Shown here: in pieces, positions 34,887-43,649 of the stretch | Layout of the letters: each line of letters begins with the position of its first letter | Position numbering within the stretch: the first letter of the stretch is position 1 | Assembly: GCA_018377235.1 (NCBI GenBank) | Contig: JAGZZT010000007.1 | Span: forward strand, 1 to 64,000 | Direction: 5' to 3' | DNA from: Clostridium sp. | GTDB lineage: Bacteria > Bacillota > Clostridia > Lachnospirales > Lachnospiraceae | Length of the DNA: 64,000 bases | Notes under the pieces: generated by a model | The model's input: the letters and a program-made list of their open reading frames with translations, nothing else | Told to the model about the DNA's origin: nothing | The model's database searches: none | Position numbers and translations under genes: made by a program

Positions 34887-35116
34887 TGAATATTCAGAAA
34901 TTTTTAGATTCAAAGCATGGAAACATTCTGGGACGCGTATATTTTCTGATCCTCCTTTTTTTCGGAAACGCGCTAATTCCCATTGGAGCAGTCATCAAAT
35001 TCCTGCATAACGGCTCCGGAGTCCTCATGATTGCAGGACTGATTATCACTGCAGCTGCTATTGCGATTCTCTCCACGCCTTATGATTTAAGCAATTATAA
35101 GGAGACAGAAGAATAG
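34886..35116 (+). CDS. Small membrane protein coupled to the Nramp-like transporter
   Basis: A 76-residue protein with two hydrophobic segments (about 17-36 and 42-63). The ATG shares one base with the upstream TAA (TAATG), so it is translationally coupled and may be an accessory subunit. I do not recognise a family. Confidence 0.65.
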   Translation: MNIQKFLDSKHGNILGRVYFLILLFFGNALIPIGAVIKFLHNGSGVLMIAGLIITAAAIAILSTPYDLSNYKETEE

Positions 35117-35174
35117 ATTCCTGATATAAGCGCTGCAAAACGCTGTTATAACAATTGCATAACCAATTCCATAC

Positions 35175-35212
35175 TAAAAGAGAGCGGGCCTGTAAAGCGC
35201 CGCTCTCTTTCT
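35175..35212. terminator. Bidirectional terminator
   Basis: AGAGAGCGG / CCGCTCTCT (9 bp, 12-nt loop) with TTTCTCTT on the plus side and AAAA (TTTT on minus) on the other. It serves the converging transporter unit and lipoprotein gene. Confidence 0.8.
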
Positions 35213-35250
35213 CTTATCACACAATCTCAATATAAAAAGTCTGTCTGTAT

Positions 35251-36039
35251 CTAGCTGACTCCCAGAAGGGCCGGATCAATCTCCACATAGTCTGCTGTAT
35301 CAGGAAGAGTAATCTCCACCGGCTGTCCAGGCTGGTGAACAGTTCCCGTCACATCGAGAATCATTCCCACAGATGCGCCTTGAGACTCCATGGACAGATC
35401 CATATTCATCTTCATATCTGTATAATAGCCGTCCTTTCCAATGGTGTACTCGCCGCTTGCAGAGTTGACAGTCATATTCAGGCCGGACACCTGGCTCACA
35501 TCTCCCATAGCGCCCATTACCTTCGCCAGATAATCGTTCATCTTCTCCGGATTGGCCGTAAAAGTAAGAATCTGATTGTCCCCGTCCTTCTTTGCCTCAA
35601 CTGTATCCAAACTCTCGACAGGAAGCGTGGTGCTTCCCACACTCTCCTCTATCTGAGCAGTCAGGCTTTCCAGATCCATGGGATATTTCATTTTCTGACC
35701 CATAGCTTCCATATAATAATAGCCTTCCTCATAGAATACCGTTGTATCCAGGTTCATGCCGTCCATAGCCACGGAAGAATCTGTAATAAATTTCACATGC
35801 TCCTTATCCGACTGATCCATCTTCGTGTTGCTGGAAACCTCCATATCCATGGTCTCTTCCTCCACTGTCATGGTCATCTTCATGGTTACGTCCATGTCAA
35901 CGCTGGCCAGAGAATTATTCTTTTCCACTGCTGCGCTGTAAATCTCCTTTGGATCCGGCTTCTTTGCACATCCCGCTGCCGCTGTAACTGCTAATGCACC
36001 TGCCATAAGAATCGCCGCTGTTTTCTTCCATCTCCTCAT
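35251..36039 (-). CDS. Lipoprotein, DUF6612/LolA-like
   Basis: A 262-residue lipoprotein with lipobox AAGC (C23). The mature part alternates short beta strands (VDMDVTMKMTM, GMNLDTTVFYEEGYYYM, ASGEYTIGKDGYYTDMKMN), the pattern of the DUF6612 group with a LolA/LppX-like half-barrel that can hold a hydrophobic ligand. It stands alone between the Nramp-like unit and the dha genes. Function unknown. Confidence 0.7.
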   Translation of the reverse strand: MRRWKKTAAILMAGALAVTAAAGCAKKPDPKEIYSAAVEKNNSLASVDMDVTMKMTMTVEEETMDMEVSSNTKMDQSDKEHVKFITDSSVAMDGMNLDTTVFYEEGYYYMEAMGQKMKYPMDLESLTAQIEESVGSTTLPVESLDTVEAKKDGDNQILTFTANPEKMNDYLAKVMGAMGDVSQVSGLNMTVNSASGEYTIGKDGYYTDMKMNMDLSMESQGASVGMILDVTGTVHQPGQPVEITLPDTADYVEIDPALLGVS

Positions 36040-36127
36040 AGTTTCTCTTCCCTCCTGTTTTCGCCTTCTCTCCTCTTGCTTTCTGTATTATCTTCAGGTT
36101 CCCTGAGTTCTTCCATATCCTGCTATT

Positions 36128-36508
36128 CTAAAATTTCGGCGTGCCTGCCACCTGGCTTAAAGCTGCCAGAATCTCGTCCATCTTCATGCCGCTGACTGCG
36201 TCAATTGTGGCGACCACCGCGCCCTCCACCAGAGGACAGTCCGCCATCTTAACAGTATCCGGCTCAAACAGATCAAGCACCATCTCTGTAGTCATCACCG
36301 CGCTTCCCATGTCCATAAGAACAATAACGCCTTCTTCCGAGTAGACACTCTCAATGGCCTTTTGAATCTTCTCAAAACTGGTTCCAAATCCTCCGTCTTC
36401 CATTCCTCCCGCCGCTGCAATCTTCGCGTCAGGAGCCATTAATCCTGTAAACTCTGCTACGCTGTCCGCCAGATTCTTACTGTGGGACACAATCACAATT
36501 CCTACCAT
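36128..36508 (-). CDS. dhaM: PTS-dependent dihydroxyacetone kinase phosphotransferase DhaM (EIIA domain only)
   Basis: A 126-residue EIIA-mannose-type domain. MVGIVIVSHSKNLADSV places the phospho-histidine at H9, and VLMDMGSAVMTTEMVLD is the family signature around 65-80. It passes phosphate from HPr to ADP on DhaL. Unlike the E. coli protein there is no fused HPr/EI part. Third gene in the order dhaK-dhaL-dhaM; 27 bp after dhaL. Confidence 0.92.
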   Translation of the reverse strand: MVGIVIVSHSKNLADSVAEFTGLMAPDAKIAAAGGMEDGGFGTSFEKIQKAIESVYSEEGVIVLMDMGSAVMTTEMVLDLFEPDTVKMADCPLVEGAVVATIDAVSGMKMDEILAALSQVAGTPKF

Positions 36509-36535
36509 CAGACCGCCTCCATTCTCCTGCGTCCT

Positions 36536-37159
36536 TTAAATGACTTCTCCTGCTGTCTCCATCATAAAAGTAAATGAGGTAGCTCCCGGATCCTGGTGGC
36601 CGATACTTCTTTCTCCTACATAGCTGGCTCTTCCCTTAGTAGCGATGATAGTTTTCGTATACTCTACGCCTGCCTCAGCCGCCTCTGTTCCTTCCTTCCA
36701 CGCTGTTTTTACATCTTTTCCCGCTGCAGCAGCCGCCTTCATGGCGTCCAGAGCCGGAATCATGGCATCCAGCATGGTCTTCTCACCTTTGTCTGATTTT
36801 CCTCTCTGCTTTACGCCCTCCACAGCCATCTCAAAGGCCTTCAGAAATTCGTCGAAGCTCATCTCCTTCTTTCCCGTCAAAGCCATGCCCATTTTCATAA
36901 ACGCAGTTCCATAGAGCGGGCCTGCAGATCCTCCCACCGTAGATACCAGCGTCATGCCGGTTGTCTTAAAAATAGTTCCCAGATCACTGTCCATCATACC
37001 TGGCAGCTTTTTCTTTACCTCGCCAAAGCCTCTGGCCATGTTAATACCATGATCACAGTCCCCAATCGGCTTATCGAGCTCTGTCAAAAACTCCTTTTCC
37101 TCTATAATCTTATCTCCGATTTTATCAAGCAGTTCAACTACTTTCGCACTGTCTGTCAT
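36536..37159 (-). CDS. dhaL: Dihydroxyacetone kinase ADP-binding subunit DhaL
   Basis: A 207-residue helical-barrel nucleotide subunit. The metal-nucleotide site is seen in PIGDCDHGINMARGF (Asp triad), GGSAGPLYGTAFMKMG and DPGATS. It holds a bound ADP that is phosphorylated in place by DhaM and transfers phosphate to dihydroxyacetone on DhaK. Confidence 0.93.
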   Translation of the reverse strand: MTDSAKVVELLDKIGDKIIEEKEFLTELDKPIGDCDHGINMARGFGEVKKKLPGMMDSDLGTIFKTTGMTLVSTVGGSAGPLYGTAFMKMGMALTGKKEMSFDEFLKAFEMAVEGVKQRGKSDKGEKTMLDAMIPALDAMKAAAAAGKDVKTAWKEGTEAAEAGVEYTKTIIATKGRASYVGERSIGHQDPGATSFTFMMETAGEVI

Positions 37160-37227
37160 CTTCTAATCTCCTGTTCTCTTTATTTTCCAGTATAGCCCCG
37201 TCCATCTCCTTAACTGCAGGAAAGTAA

Positions 37228-37262
37228 ACGGCAGGAGAAGCAAAAAGGCCTCCCCCGCCGTC
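37228..37262 (-). terminator. Hairpin between dhaK and dhaL
   Basis: ACGGCGGGGGAGG / CTTCTCCTGCCGT forms a long stem with a short CTTTTTG loop just after the dhaK stop. The following TTTACTTTCC is a weak U-run. It may be a partial terminator or an mRNA-stabilising stem that sets dhaK over dhaLM expression. Confidence 0.5.
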
Positions 37263-37268
37263 TGCTGC

Positions 37269-38258
37269 CTAAGCCTTAAATGCCGGTGTGTCTGCTTTTG
37301 CGTCCAGGAGCTCCTTCAGCTCATCATCCAGACGAAGAAGTGAAATGGAGAATCCCTCCATCTCAATAGACGTCATATACTCTCCTACAAGGGTCTTATA
37401 AACTTTAATTCCTTTCTCAGCCAGAACGTCTGATACATGATTATTTACAATAAACAGCTCCATGAGAGGCGTTGCGCCGGATCCGTTAATCATCACCGCA
37501 ACTTCTTTTCCGCTGTAGTCCAGATCTGCTAAAATCTTATCCAGCAGGAGATCCACAATCTCGTCTGCTTTTTTCAGCGGTTCCCTATGGGTTCCCGGCT
37601 CGCCATGGATACCGATTCCTACTTCCATTTCGTCATCGCTCAGTTCAAAACCCGGCTGGCCTGCTGCTGGAACAGTGCATGGGCGAATGGCCATTCCCAT
37701 GGTTCTCACATTGTCGATGACCTTCTGCGCTGCAGCCTGAACCTCCTCCAGAGAAGCTCCTGTCTCTGCCTTGGCTCCTGCAATCTTATGTACAAATACA
37801 GTCCCCGCCACACCTCTGCGGCCTACGGTGTAAAGACTGTCCTTTACGGCCACATCATCATTTACAACTACCTGGGCAACCTTTATCCCTTCCATCTGGG
37901 CCATCTCTCCAGCCATCTCAAAATTCATCACGTCTCCGGTATAATTCTTGATTACCATGAGAACGCCCTCATCTGTAGCGACTGCCTTGATTGCTTCGTA
38001 AATCTGATCCGGTGTCGGTGAAGTAAATACAGCTCCTGAGACAGCTGCGTCCAGCATGCCCTCGCCTACATAGCCGCCATGAGCCGGCTCATGGCCGCTG
38101 CCTCCGCCGCTGATCAGCGCTACCTTTCCTTCCTTCTTGTTTGCGCGGACAACTACGTTCCCGCAGTCCAGCTTTCTCACATACTGTGGATACGCCTTGG
38201 CCATGCCGAGGACCATCTCATTCTCCACCTGCTCCACACTGTTGATAATTTTCTTCAT
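37269..38258 (-). CDS. dhaK: Dihydroxyacetone kinase substrate-binding subunit DhaK
   Basis: About 329 residues. ALISGGGSGHEPAHGG is the DhaK substrate-site signature, and GIGIHGEPGTHRE carries the histidine that binds dihydroxyacetone covalently. I choose the ATG at 38258 (MKKIINSVEQ) because GGAGG is 8 nt upstream; the ATG two codons earlier is too close. First gene of the dhaKLM operon, which feeds dihydroxyacetone into glycolysis. Confidence 0.93.
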   Translation of the reverse strand: MKKIINSVEQVENEMVLGMAKAYPQYVRKLDCGNVVVRANKKEGKVALISGGGSGHEPAHGGYVGEGMLDAAVSGAVFTSPTPDQIYEAIKAVATDEGVLMVIKNYTGDVMNFEMAGEMAQMEGIKVAQVVVNDDVAVKDSLYTVGRRGVAGTVFVHKIAGAKAETGASLEEVQAAAQKVIDNVRTMGMAIRPCTVPAAGQPGFELSDDEMEVGIGIHGEPGTHREPLKKADEIVDLLLDKILADLDYSGKEVAVMINGSGATPLMELFIVNNHVSDVLAEKGIKVYKTLVGEYMTSIEMEGFSISLLRLDDELKELLDAKADTPAFKA

Positions 38259-38389
38259 AGCCATTTCCTCCAATCTTAGTTCCATCCGTCCAGAGCAGAG
38301 ACACCGTTTTCTTAGGAAAACGTGTTCCGTTCTCTGACCTCCACACCAAAATCCGAAAAATACCTGTCTTTTTCCAGATGATTAGATAT

Positions 38390-38418
38390 ATTATAAAAAA
38401 ATTCAGGCAAATGTTCAA
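38390..38418 (-). promoter_or_regulatory. dhaKLM promoter
   Basis: TTGAAC, 17-bp spacer, TATAAT on the minus strand, about 135 bp before the dhaK start. The leader of more than 100 nt could carry regulation, but no known element is recognised. Confidence 0.65.
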
Positions 38419-38448
38419 TAGTCAACTCTGTGAATATGTAAAAATAGG

Positions 38449-38478
38449 AAAAAAGGAACCCATGAATTCATGGATTCC
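38449..38478 (-). terminator. trpS terminator
   Basis: GGAATCCATG / CATGGGTTCC around a central AATT is followed by TTTTTTCC on the minus strand, 55 bp after the trpS stop. Confidence 0.85.
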
Positions 38479-38533
38479 TCTCTTACAGACCATTTAAAAT
38501 ATTCTCTTCCCTTTTCTGTGCCAGATGCTGTCT

Positions 38534-39538
38534 CTAGCGGATCTTCTCCGGGAAGCCGACCTTTTTCTGCACCTTTCGCAGTGTCTTATTAGAAAAATAC
38601 TGGGCCTTTTCGGCGTTGGCCTTAATCACGCTGTCAATGTAGGCCTTGTCCTTGGAAAGTTCTGCATACCGCTCCTGAAGAGGACGGAGCACGTCCACAA
38701 CAGCCTCGCCGACCGCCATCTTAAAATCACCGTAGCCCCTGCCGTCAAACTCCTTCTCAACCTCTTCTGGAGTCTTTCCTGTGCAGGCTCTGTAGATGTC
38801 AATCAGGTTCTTAATTCCAGGCTGTTCGTCACAGTAGCGCACACAGGCCTCAGAATCTGTCACAGCCCTCTTAAATTTGCGGATAATAGTATCCGGGTCA
38901 TCCATCAGATAGATACTGCCGTTAGGATTCTCATCTGATTTGGACATCTTCTTGGCCGGATCCTGAAGACTCATGATCTTAGCTCCCGCTTTTCCTATAT
39001 ATGCCTCTGGAACAGTAAATACATCGCCGTAAATATTATTGAAACGAATGGCAATATCTCTGGTCAGCTCCAAATGCTGCATCTGGTCGATTCCCACCGG
39101 AACTACGTCCGCCTGGTACAGAAGAATATCGGCCGCCATCAGTACCGGATAGGTAAAAAGACCTGCGTTGATATTATCCGCATGCTTCGCCGCCTTGTCC
39201 TTAAACTGAGTCATGCGGTTTAACTCTCCCATGTAGGTGAAGCAGTTTAAAATCCATGCCAGTTCCGCGTGGCCGCTGACATGAGACTGGTAATAAATGC
39301 AGTTCTTCTCTGGGTCAAGTCCTGCGGCAATATAGAGTGTCAGCAGATTTCTGGCTCTCTTTCTCAGCTCAGCTGGATCCTGGCGCACTGTGATGGAATG
39401 CATGTCCACCACGCTGAAAAAGGTCTGATATTCATCGCTTATAGTAACCCAGTTCTTCAGCGCTCCCAGATAATTTCCAAGGGTCAGGTTTCCTGTGGCC
39501 TGCATACCGCTGAAAAGTGTTTTCTTTCCGTCTAACAT
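38534..39538 (-). CDS. trpS: Tryptophanyl-tRNA synthetase
   Basis: A 334-residue class I aminoacyl-tRNA synthetase. The HIGH-type motif is TGNLTLGNYLGA (16-27), KMSKS is KKMSKSDENPNG, and VPVGIDQMQHLELTRDIA is typical of TrpS. Length fits the bacterial enzyme. It is transcribed alone, with its own terminator. No T-box leader was seen in the 80-bp gap upstream. Confidence 0.95.
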   Translation of the reverse strand: MLDGKKTLFSGMQATGNLTLGNYLGALKNWVTISDEYQTFFSVVDMHSITVRQDPAELRKRARNLLTLYIAAGLDPEKNCIYYQSHVSGHAELAWILNCFTYMGELNRMTQFKDKAAKHADNINAGLFTYPVLMAADILLYQADVVPVGIDQMQHLELTRDIAIRFNNIYGDVFTVPEAYIGKAGAKIMSLQDPAKKMSKSDENPNGSIYLMDDPDTIIRKFKRAVTDSEACVRYCDEQPGIKNLIDIYRACTGKTPEEVEKEFDGRGYGDFKMAVGEAVVDVLRPLQERYAELSKDKAYIDSVIKANAEKAQYFSNKTLRKVQKKVGFPEKIR

Positions 39539-39619
39539 ATTGTGCTCTCCTTATGTTTCTCTGCCATACAGAGTCTGATTATGGATTCATTATAGTACAG
39601 AACAGCCGCGGTTTCAAGT

Positions 39620-40576
39620 TTATCTGTTTCTATACTCCCTGGCAATTCTGTTTAAATACAGTTCAAACAGCTGTCTGTGCTTTTTCGCGATCACATCCAG
39701 AATCAGACCGCAGGTCCACAGCAGAAAGGAGATCACATAGAAGCCTGAGACGATGATCAGGGTAGGGAATTTCAGAACCTGACCGGTGGTCAGATAGCTC
39801 ATAAAAATCGGAGTAAAGCAGCCTGTGGCTGCCAGGAAAAAGAGAAGGCCCAGCCAGCCGAAAAATGCGAAGGGCCGATACTCTCTGAACAGCCTCATAA
39901 TTGTCTTCAGCACTCTGGCTCCATCCCGGTAGGTGTTCAGCTTAGAAGTGCTTCCCTCCGGCCTGTCCCGGTAGGACACCGGTATCTCTGCCAGCTTGAA
40001 ATTCTTATCCAGAGCGTGAATCGTCATCTCCGTTTCGATCTCAAACCCCTTGGAAAGAATGGGAAAGCTTTTTACAAACAGAGGACTGAACGCCCTGTAG
40101 CCTGTCATAATATCGTGAATCCTGCTTTTAAACAGGCCGTTAATCAGCCCTCTCACAATCCTGTTTCCAAAGTTGTGGAAAGGACGCTTATTTTCTGTAA
40201 AATAAGTGGATGACAGGCGGTCTCCGATTACCATATCTGCTTTCCCTCTTAAAACCAGATCCACCATCTCCCTGGCGTGCTCTGCCGGGTAGGTATCGTC
40301 TCCATCTATCATCAGGTAACAGTCCGCCTCTATGTCCCGAAACATGCTGCGGATGACATTTCCCTTGCCCTGGAGATACTCCTGCCGCACAATGGCTCCC
40401 GCCTGCCGCGCCAGATCTCCTGTGCCATCTGTAGAATTGTTGTCATAAACGTAAATATCTGCCTCTGGAAGCGCCTCTCTGAATTCTCTTATCACCTTTT
40501 CAATGGTCTGGCTTTCGTTATAGCACGGAATTAAAACCGCTGTCTTCCCAGTCTCCTCCCGTCCTGGTTCTCTCAT
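39620..40576 (-). CDS. GT2 glycosyltransferase, dolichyl/undecaprenyl-phosphate type
   Basis: A 318-residue family 2 glycosyltransferase. AVLIPCYNESQTIEKV starts the GT-A fold, YVYDNNSTDGT follows, and the metal site DGDD lies in YLMIDGDDTYPAEHA. Two C-terminal helices (about 230-252 and 265-290) anchor it. The layout resembles polyprenyl-phosphate sugar synthases that load a lipid carrier for GT-C enzymes. The GT-C-like gene 46 bp upstream is the likely user of the lipid-linked sugar. Confidence 0.85.
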   Translation of the reverse strand: MREPGREETGKTAVLIPCYNESQTIEKVIREFREALPEADIYVYDNNSTDGTGDLARQAGAIVRQEYLQGKGNVIRSMFRDIEADCYLMIDGDDTYPAEHAREMVDLVLRGKADMVIGDRLSSTYFTENKRPFHNFGNRIVRGLINGLFKSRIHDIMTGYRAFSPLFVKSFPILSKGFEIETEMTIHALDKNFKLAEIPVSYRDRPEGSTSKLNTYRDGARVLKTIMRLFREYRPFAFFGWLGLLFFLAATGCFTPIFMSYLTTGQVLKFPTLIIVSGFYVISFLLWTCGLILDVIAKKHRQLFELYLNRIAREYRNR

Positions 40577-40622
40577 ACTCCTGGTTCCTCCCCTCTTGTA
40601 TCTTTTCCATGATTTCTGTCTC

Positions 40623-42884
40623 TCATTTTTCCTGTCTGTCTTCTGTCTCCTGCTGCTCTTCCGGAAGCAGATTCAGGTTAATCACTGCCTCTATCACAGT
40701 TTCAGGCAATGTACTGACGCGAAGCGTTACCTCATCGTCCATTCCCGTCAGGTCGATAGGAATCTGAACCTTCTGATACTGCTTTCCTTCCATGGTAAGA
40801 CTGGCTGTTTTCCTTCTGCCGCTTTCGTCCTCTGCCTCTATCAGAAGAGTAAAGCTTCTGCCCTCTCCCGTGTACACAGGAGAGCCTGCCAGAGCCTCAA
40901 TCATGCAGCGATCCGCCGGACGCTTCAGCGTCATCTGGTTTTCCTCTCTGCCTGCTGTGAGCAGCTGGTTTGTCCTGTCCCCGGCCTGAGTCAGTCTGGC
41001 CATAGCCATAGTCCTGTAGCCTACCAGAGAATTGTCCAGATACATTAAATCCTCCACATAGTAGCCCAGCTGATTCAAATTGTCTAAATATGTGTGAAGA
41101 TTTTCCTCCCCCTCTAAAAACATATCCCAGACACGTTTATCTTCCATCCAGCCGTGAACCCTGTCGTAAAATTCCTGTCTGTTTTCCAGCTCAAACTGAA
41201 CCGCCTGCAGATTTACAATGGGTTTTCCATCTGCTATCATGCCGGCCCATCCTCCCCAGTTGTTCTGGGTCAGATAAATCATATCTATCCGATCCTTCAC
41301 CGTCTGATCAGCCAGTTCTCTGTCCTTTAAGAACCAGGAAATATTCGTCTTCTTCTCCGGATGGTCAATACTGCGGAATCCCCATTCTCCTCCGTGCAGC
41401 ACCGCCTGGCCGCTGCTTAATACCTGGCCGGCAAAGAGAAGGAGCAGCGCGGCAGAGCCCAGCTGTCCCACTGGCTTCGTCTGCGATACTGTCCTGATAT
41501 ACCAGCACCCGAAAATCAGGGCGTTCAAAATGCTTCCCAGCATAAAATACCGTGTGTGTCCTGTCGTTGCAGCCCAGGCGTACACAGAGATAACATAGAC
41601 GAGCAGAAGCAGTCCCTCTCTCCAGTAGTTCTTCCAGCCCTTCCTGAAACCCTGAATGGTCAGAAAAACCATAGCCAAGTAGCCTGCTGCCAGGTCGAGT
41701 ACATACCAGGTAGGGAGTTCTGACATTCTGTAATCTGGATATATCATCATGTAAAACGGCCAGAGCAGCGTTTCCAGAGCGCTGGACGGACCCCATCTGT
41801 GATCCTTAAAGGTAGCGTCCGGAAACCACGGTGACTGGAATATTTCATTATAATAAGGATATACAATATTTCCCGTACTGACGCCGTTGTAAATCAGATA
41901 TACCATCACCGGGAGGCATCCTGCTGCCAGGCAGACAAGCACCAGCTTTCCTGTAATCTTTTTTCTGATTTTAATAATATACAGCAGAAGCACTGGCAGA
42001 AGATAGACGATATTCGTCATCTTCATGGCGAAAAAAATTCCTCCCATCAGGCAGAACCATACAGCCTGTTCTCTGTTCTCCTCTTTATCGGAAAGCAGGA
42101 AAAGAAGCTCCAGAAAATATGGGAGCGCCAAAAGTTCCACCATGTAACTTCCCAGCTGCATCAGCACTTCGTTTTTAAGCAGAAACAAAAGAGCCAGCAC
42201 AGGCGCACAGGTGAGAAGGCGGGATGCCGCCCCTCTTCCCCTTTCTCTGTCCGTTCCAATACCTGCCAGCCTTCTGAACCTGTTTAAGAGGGCGCAGGTC
42301 TGGGCGCAGGCTGTGATCAGAGCTATAGCTGTAAACATCATGCCAAGCCTCAGTCCCAGAACCCTGCGAAACAGATAGAACATCCTGTCCGGAAGACGAA
42401 AACCGAACAGCTGAAAACGGCCAGGAAGCACATTGTAGTGAATATTGTCTGCAAATCCCGGATTCTGCACATATAGATGATAATTTCCCGTATCATAGCT
42501 GAAATCAGGAAAAATACATTTAACCAGGCAGAATACTATAATCAGAAGACAGCTTCCCAGGAACAGCCACTGTTCCAAGCGGCTGATCCAGTCCCTCTGC
42601 TTTTTATTTCCCAGCTCTCTTCCTCTGCCGTCCCATCCATAAAAGGACACCTTTCTGCGCACCAGCAGATGCGCGATCCACGTTATGGCAAGGGCTGTTA
42701 TTCTCGATAAAAAGCCGGTCTGTTCAAATCCAGACAGCCAGCAGATCAAATCCAGCGCCTCACAGGTCCAAATAAAAACCGTATATAAAAAAAACAGATA
42801 GAACAAGCGCGATGTTATCCAGATCGTCCCTGGTTCCCCGCTCTGTCTCTCTGTCTCTCCTTTTTTCAAAACGTCGAGTCTCAT
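40623..42884 (-). CDS. Polytopic membrane protein, GT-C glycosyltransferase-like
   Basis: A 753-residue protein with ten to thirteen hydrophobic segments in the first 480 residues and a soluble C-terminal domain. After the third helix DFSYDTGNYHLYVQNPG resembles the first extracytoplasmic loop of GT-C enzymes with an acidic catalytic residue. The C-terminus (about 640-735) is beta-rich. It likely transfers a sugar from a lipid carrier made by the adjacent GT2 enzyme. Exact family not recognised. Confidence 0.65.
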   Translation of the reverse strand: MRLDVLKKGETERQSGEPGTIWITSRLFYLFFLYTVFIWTCEALDLICWLSGFEQTGFLSRITALAITWIAHLLVRRKVSFYGWDGRGRELGNKKQRDWISRLEQWLFLGSCLLIIVFCLVKCIFPDFSYDTGNYHLYVQNPGFADNIHYNVLPGRFQLFGFRLPDRMFYLFRRVLGLRLGMMFTAIALITACAQTCALLNRFRRLAGIGTDRERGRGAASRLLTCAPVLALLFLLKNEVLMQLGSYMVELLALPYFLELLFLLSDKEENREQAVWFCLMGGIFFAMKMTNIVYLLPVLLLYIIKIRKKITGKLVLVCLAAGCLPVMVYLIYNGVSTGNIVYPYYNEIFQSPWFPDATFKDHRWGPSSALETLLWPFYMMIYPDYRMSELPTWYVLDLAAGYLAMVFLTIQGFRKGWKNYWREGLLLLVYVISVYAWAATTGHTRYFMLGSILNALIFGCWYIRTVSQTKPVGQLGSAALLLLFAGQVLSSGQAVLHGGEWGFRSIDHPEKKTNISWFLKDRELADQTVKDRIDMIYLTQNNWGGWAGMIADGKPIVNLQAVQFELENRQEFYDRVHGWMEDKRVWDMFLEGEENLHTYLDNLNQLGYYVEDLMYLDNSLVGYRTMAMARLTQAGDRTNQLLTAGREENQMTLKRPADRCMIEALAGSPVYTGEGRSFTLLIEAEDESGRRKTASLTMEGKQYQKVQIPIDLTGMDDEVTLRVSTLPETVIEAVINLNLLPEEQQETEDRQEK

Positions 42885-42920
42885 ACCCTTCCTCCCTGTT
42901 TTTTATCTCAGACGCCTTAT

Positions 42921-42948
42921 AGTATAACAGAAAATCATAGTTTGTAAA
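42921..42948 (-). promoter_or_regulatory. Promoter of the GT-C-like/GT2 operon
   Basis: TTTACA, 16-bp spacer, TATACT on the minus strand, about 37-64 bp before the ATG. Confidence 0.6.
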
Positions 42949-42950
42949 CC

Positions 42951-42979
42951 TTGTTTTCCCTCTCCTTCTCTGCTACACT
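42951..42979 (+). promoter_or_regulatory. luxS promoter
   Basis: TTGTTT, 17-bp spacer, TACACT on the plus strand, about 80-107 bp before the luxS start and back to back with the minus-strand promoter. A small CACTG/CAGTG hairpin follows. No SAM or SAH riboswitch was recognised. Confidence 0.5.
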
Positions 42980-43057
42980 GATATTTACAGTGGGACTGGT
43001 GTCCGGATACCGAAAAATCCTGTTTCCCGCTGCAAATTTTTATACAGGGAGATTTTT

Positions 43058-43537
43058 ATGGATAAAATTACAAGCTTCACGATCAACCATTTAGAGCTGA
43101 TGCCGGGCATCTATGTGTCCCGGAAAGACAAGGCAGGGGATGCGGTCATCACTACCTTTGACATCCGCATGACACGCCCTAACTTCGAGCCAGTCATGAA
43201 TACAGCTGAGGTTCACACCATTGAACATCTGGCCGCTACTTTTTTAAGAAACCACAGTCTCTGGCAGGAGCGGGTACTCTACTTCGGCCCCATGGGCTGC
43301 CGTACAGGCTTCTATCTTCTCCTGTCCGGAGACTATGAATCCAGAGACATTGTACCTTTGATGAAGGAACTGTTCCTTTTTATAAGAGATTACCAGGGCG
43401 AGGTTCCGGGAGCCTGCGCCAGAGACTGCGGAAACTATCTGGATATGAATCTTCCTATGGCAAACTGGCTGGCTGAGCGCTTCCTTCGGGAAGTTTTAGA
43501 CGATATTGACGACAGCCGCCTGGTTTATCCAGAGTAA
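43058..43537 (+). CDS. luxS: S-ribosylhomocysteine lyase LuxS
   Basis: A 159-residue metalloenzyme converting S-ribosylhomocysteine to homocysteine and the AI-2 precursor DPD. Metal ligands are H53 and H57 in EVHTIEHLAA and C124 in ARDCGNY; the catalytic cysteine is C81 in GCRTGFY. Length is normal. AGGGAG precedes the ATG. It stands alone, so it serves methyl-cycle recycling and possibly AI-2 signalling. Confidence 0.96.
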   Translation: MDKITSFTINHLELMPGIYVSRKDKAGDAVITTFDIRMTRPNFEPVMNTAEVHTIEHLAATFLRNHSLWQERVLYFGPMGCRTGFYLLLSGDYESRDIVPLMKELFLFIRDYQGEVPGACARDCGNYLDMNLPMANWLAERFLREVLDDIDDSRLVYPE

Positions 43538-43571
43538 AAAGATACAGGAAAGCTTTTTCTTCCAGTATATA

Positions 43572-43641
43572 GCAGAAGCGGAAGGCCCGGCAGCCCAGAG
43601 GTTCTTTTTCTCTGTCTGCTGTCTGGTTCTGCCGCTTCTTC
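43572..43641. terminator. Possible bidirectional terminator after luxS
   Basis: CAGAAGCGG and CCGCTTCT(T) pair across a 50-nt span that itself holds shorter pairings. It sits between the converging luxS and lipoprotein genes; the U-run is poor. Confidence 0.3.
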
Positions 43642-43649
43642 ATTAAAAA

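Noticed and set aside
35335..35994. A 219-codon plus-strand frame opposite the lipoprotein gene
   Set aside because: His/Leu-rich antisense frame; the minus frame has a lipobox and a coherent beta pattern.
39539..39619. T-box leader before trpS
   Set aside because: The gap is only about 80 bp and shows no T-box sequence or specifier stem.
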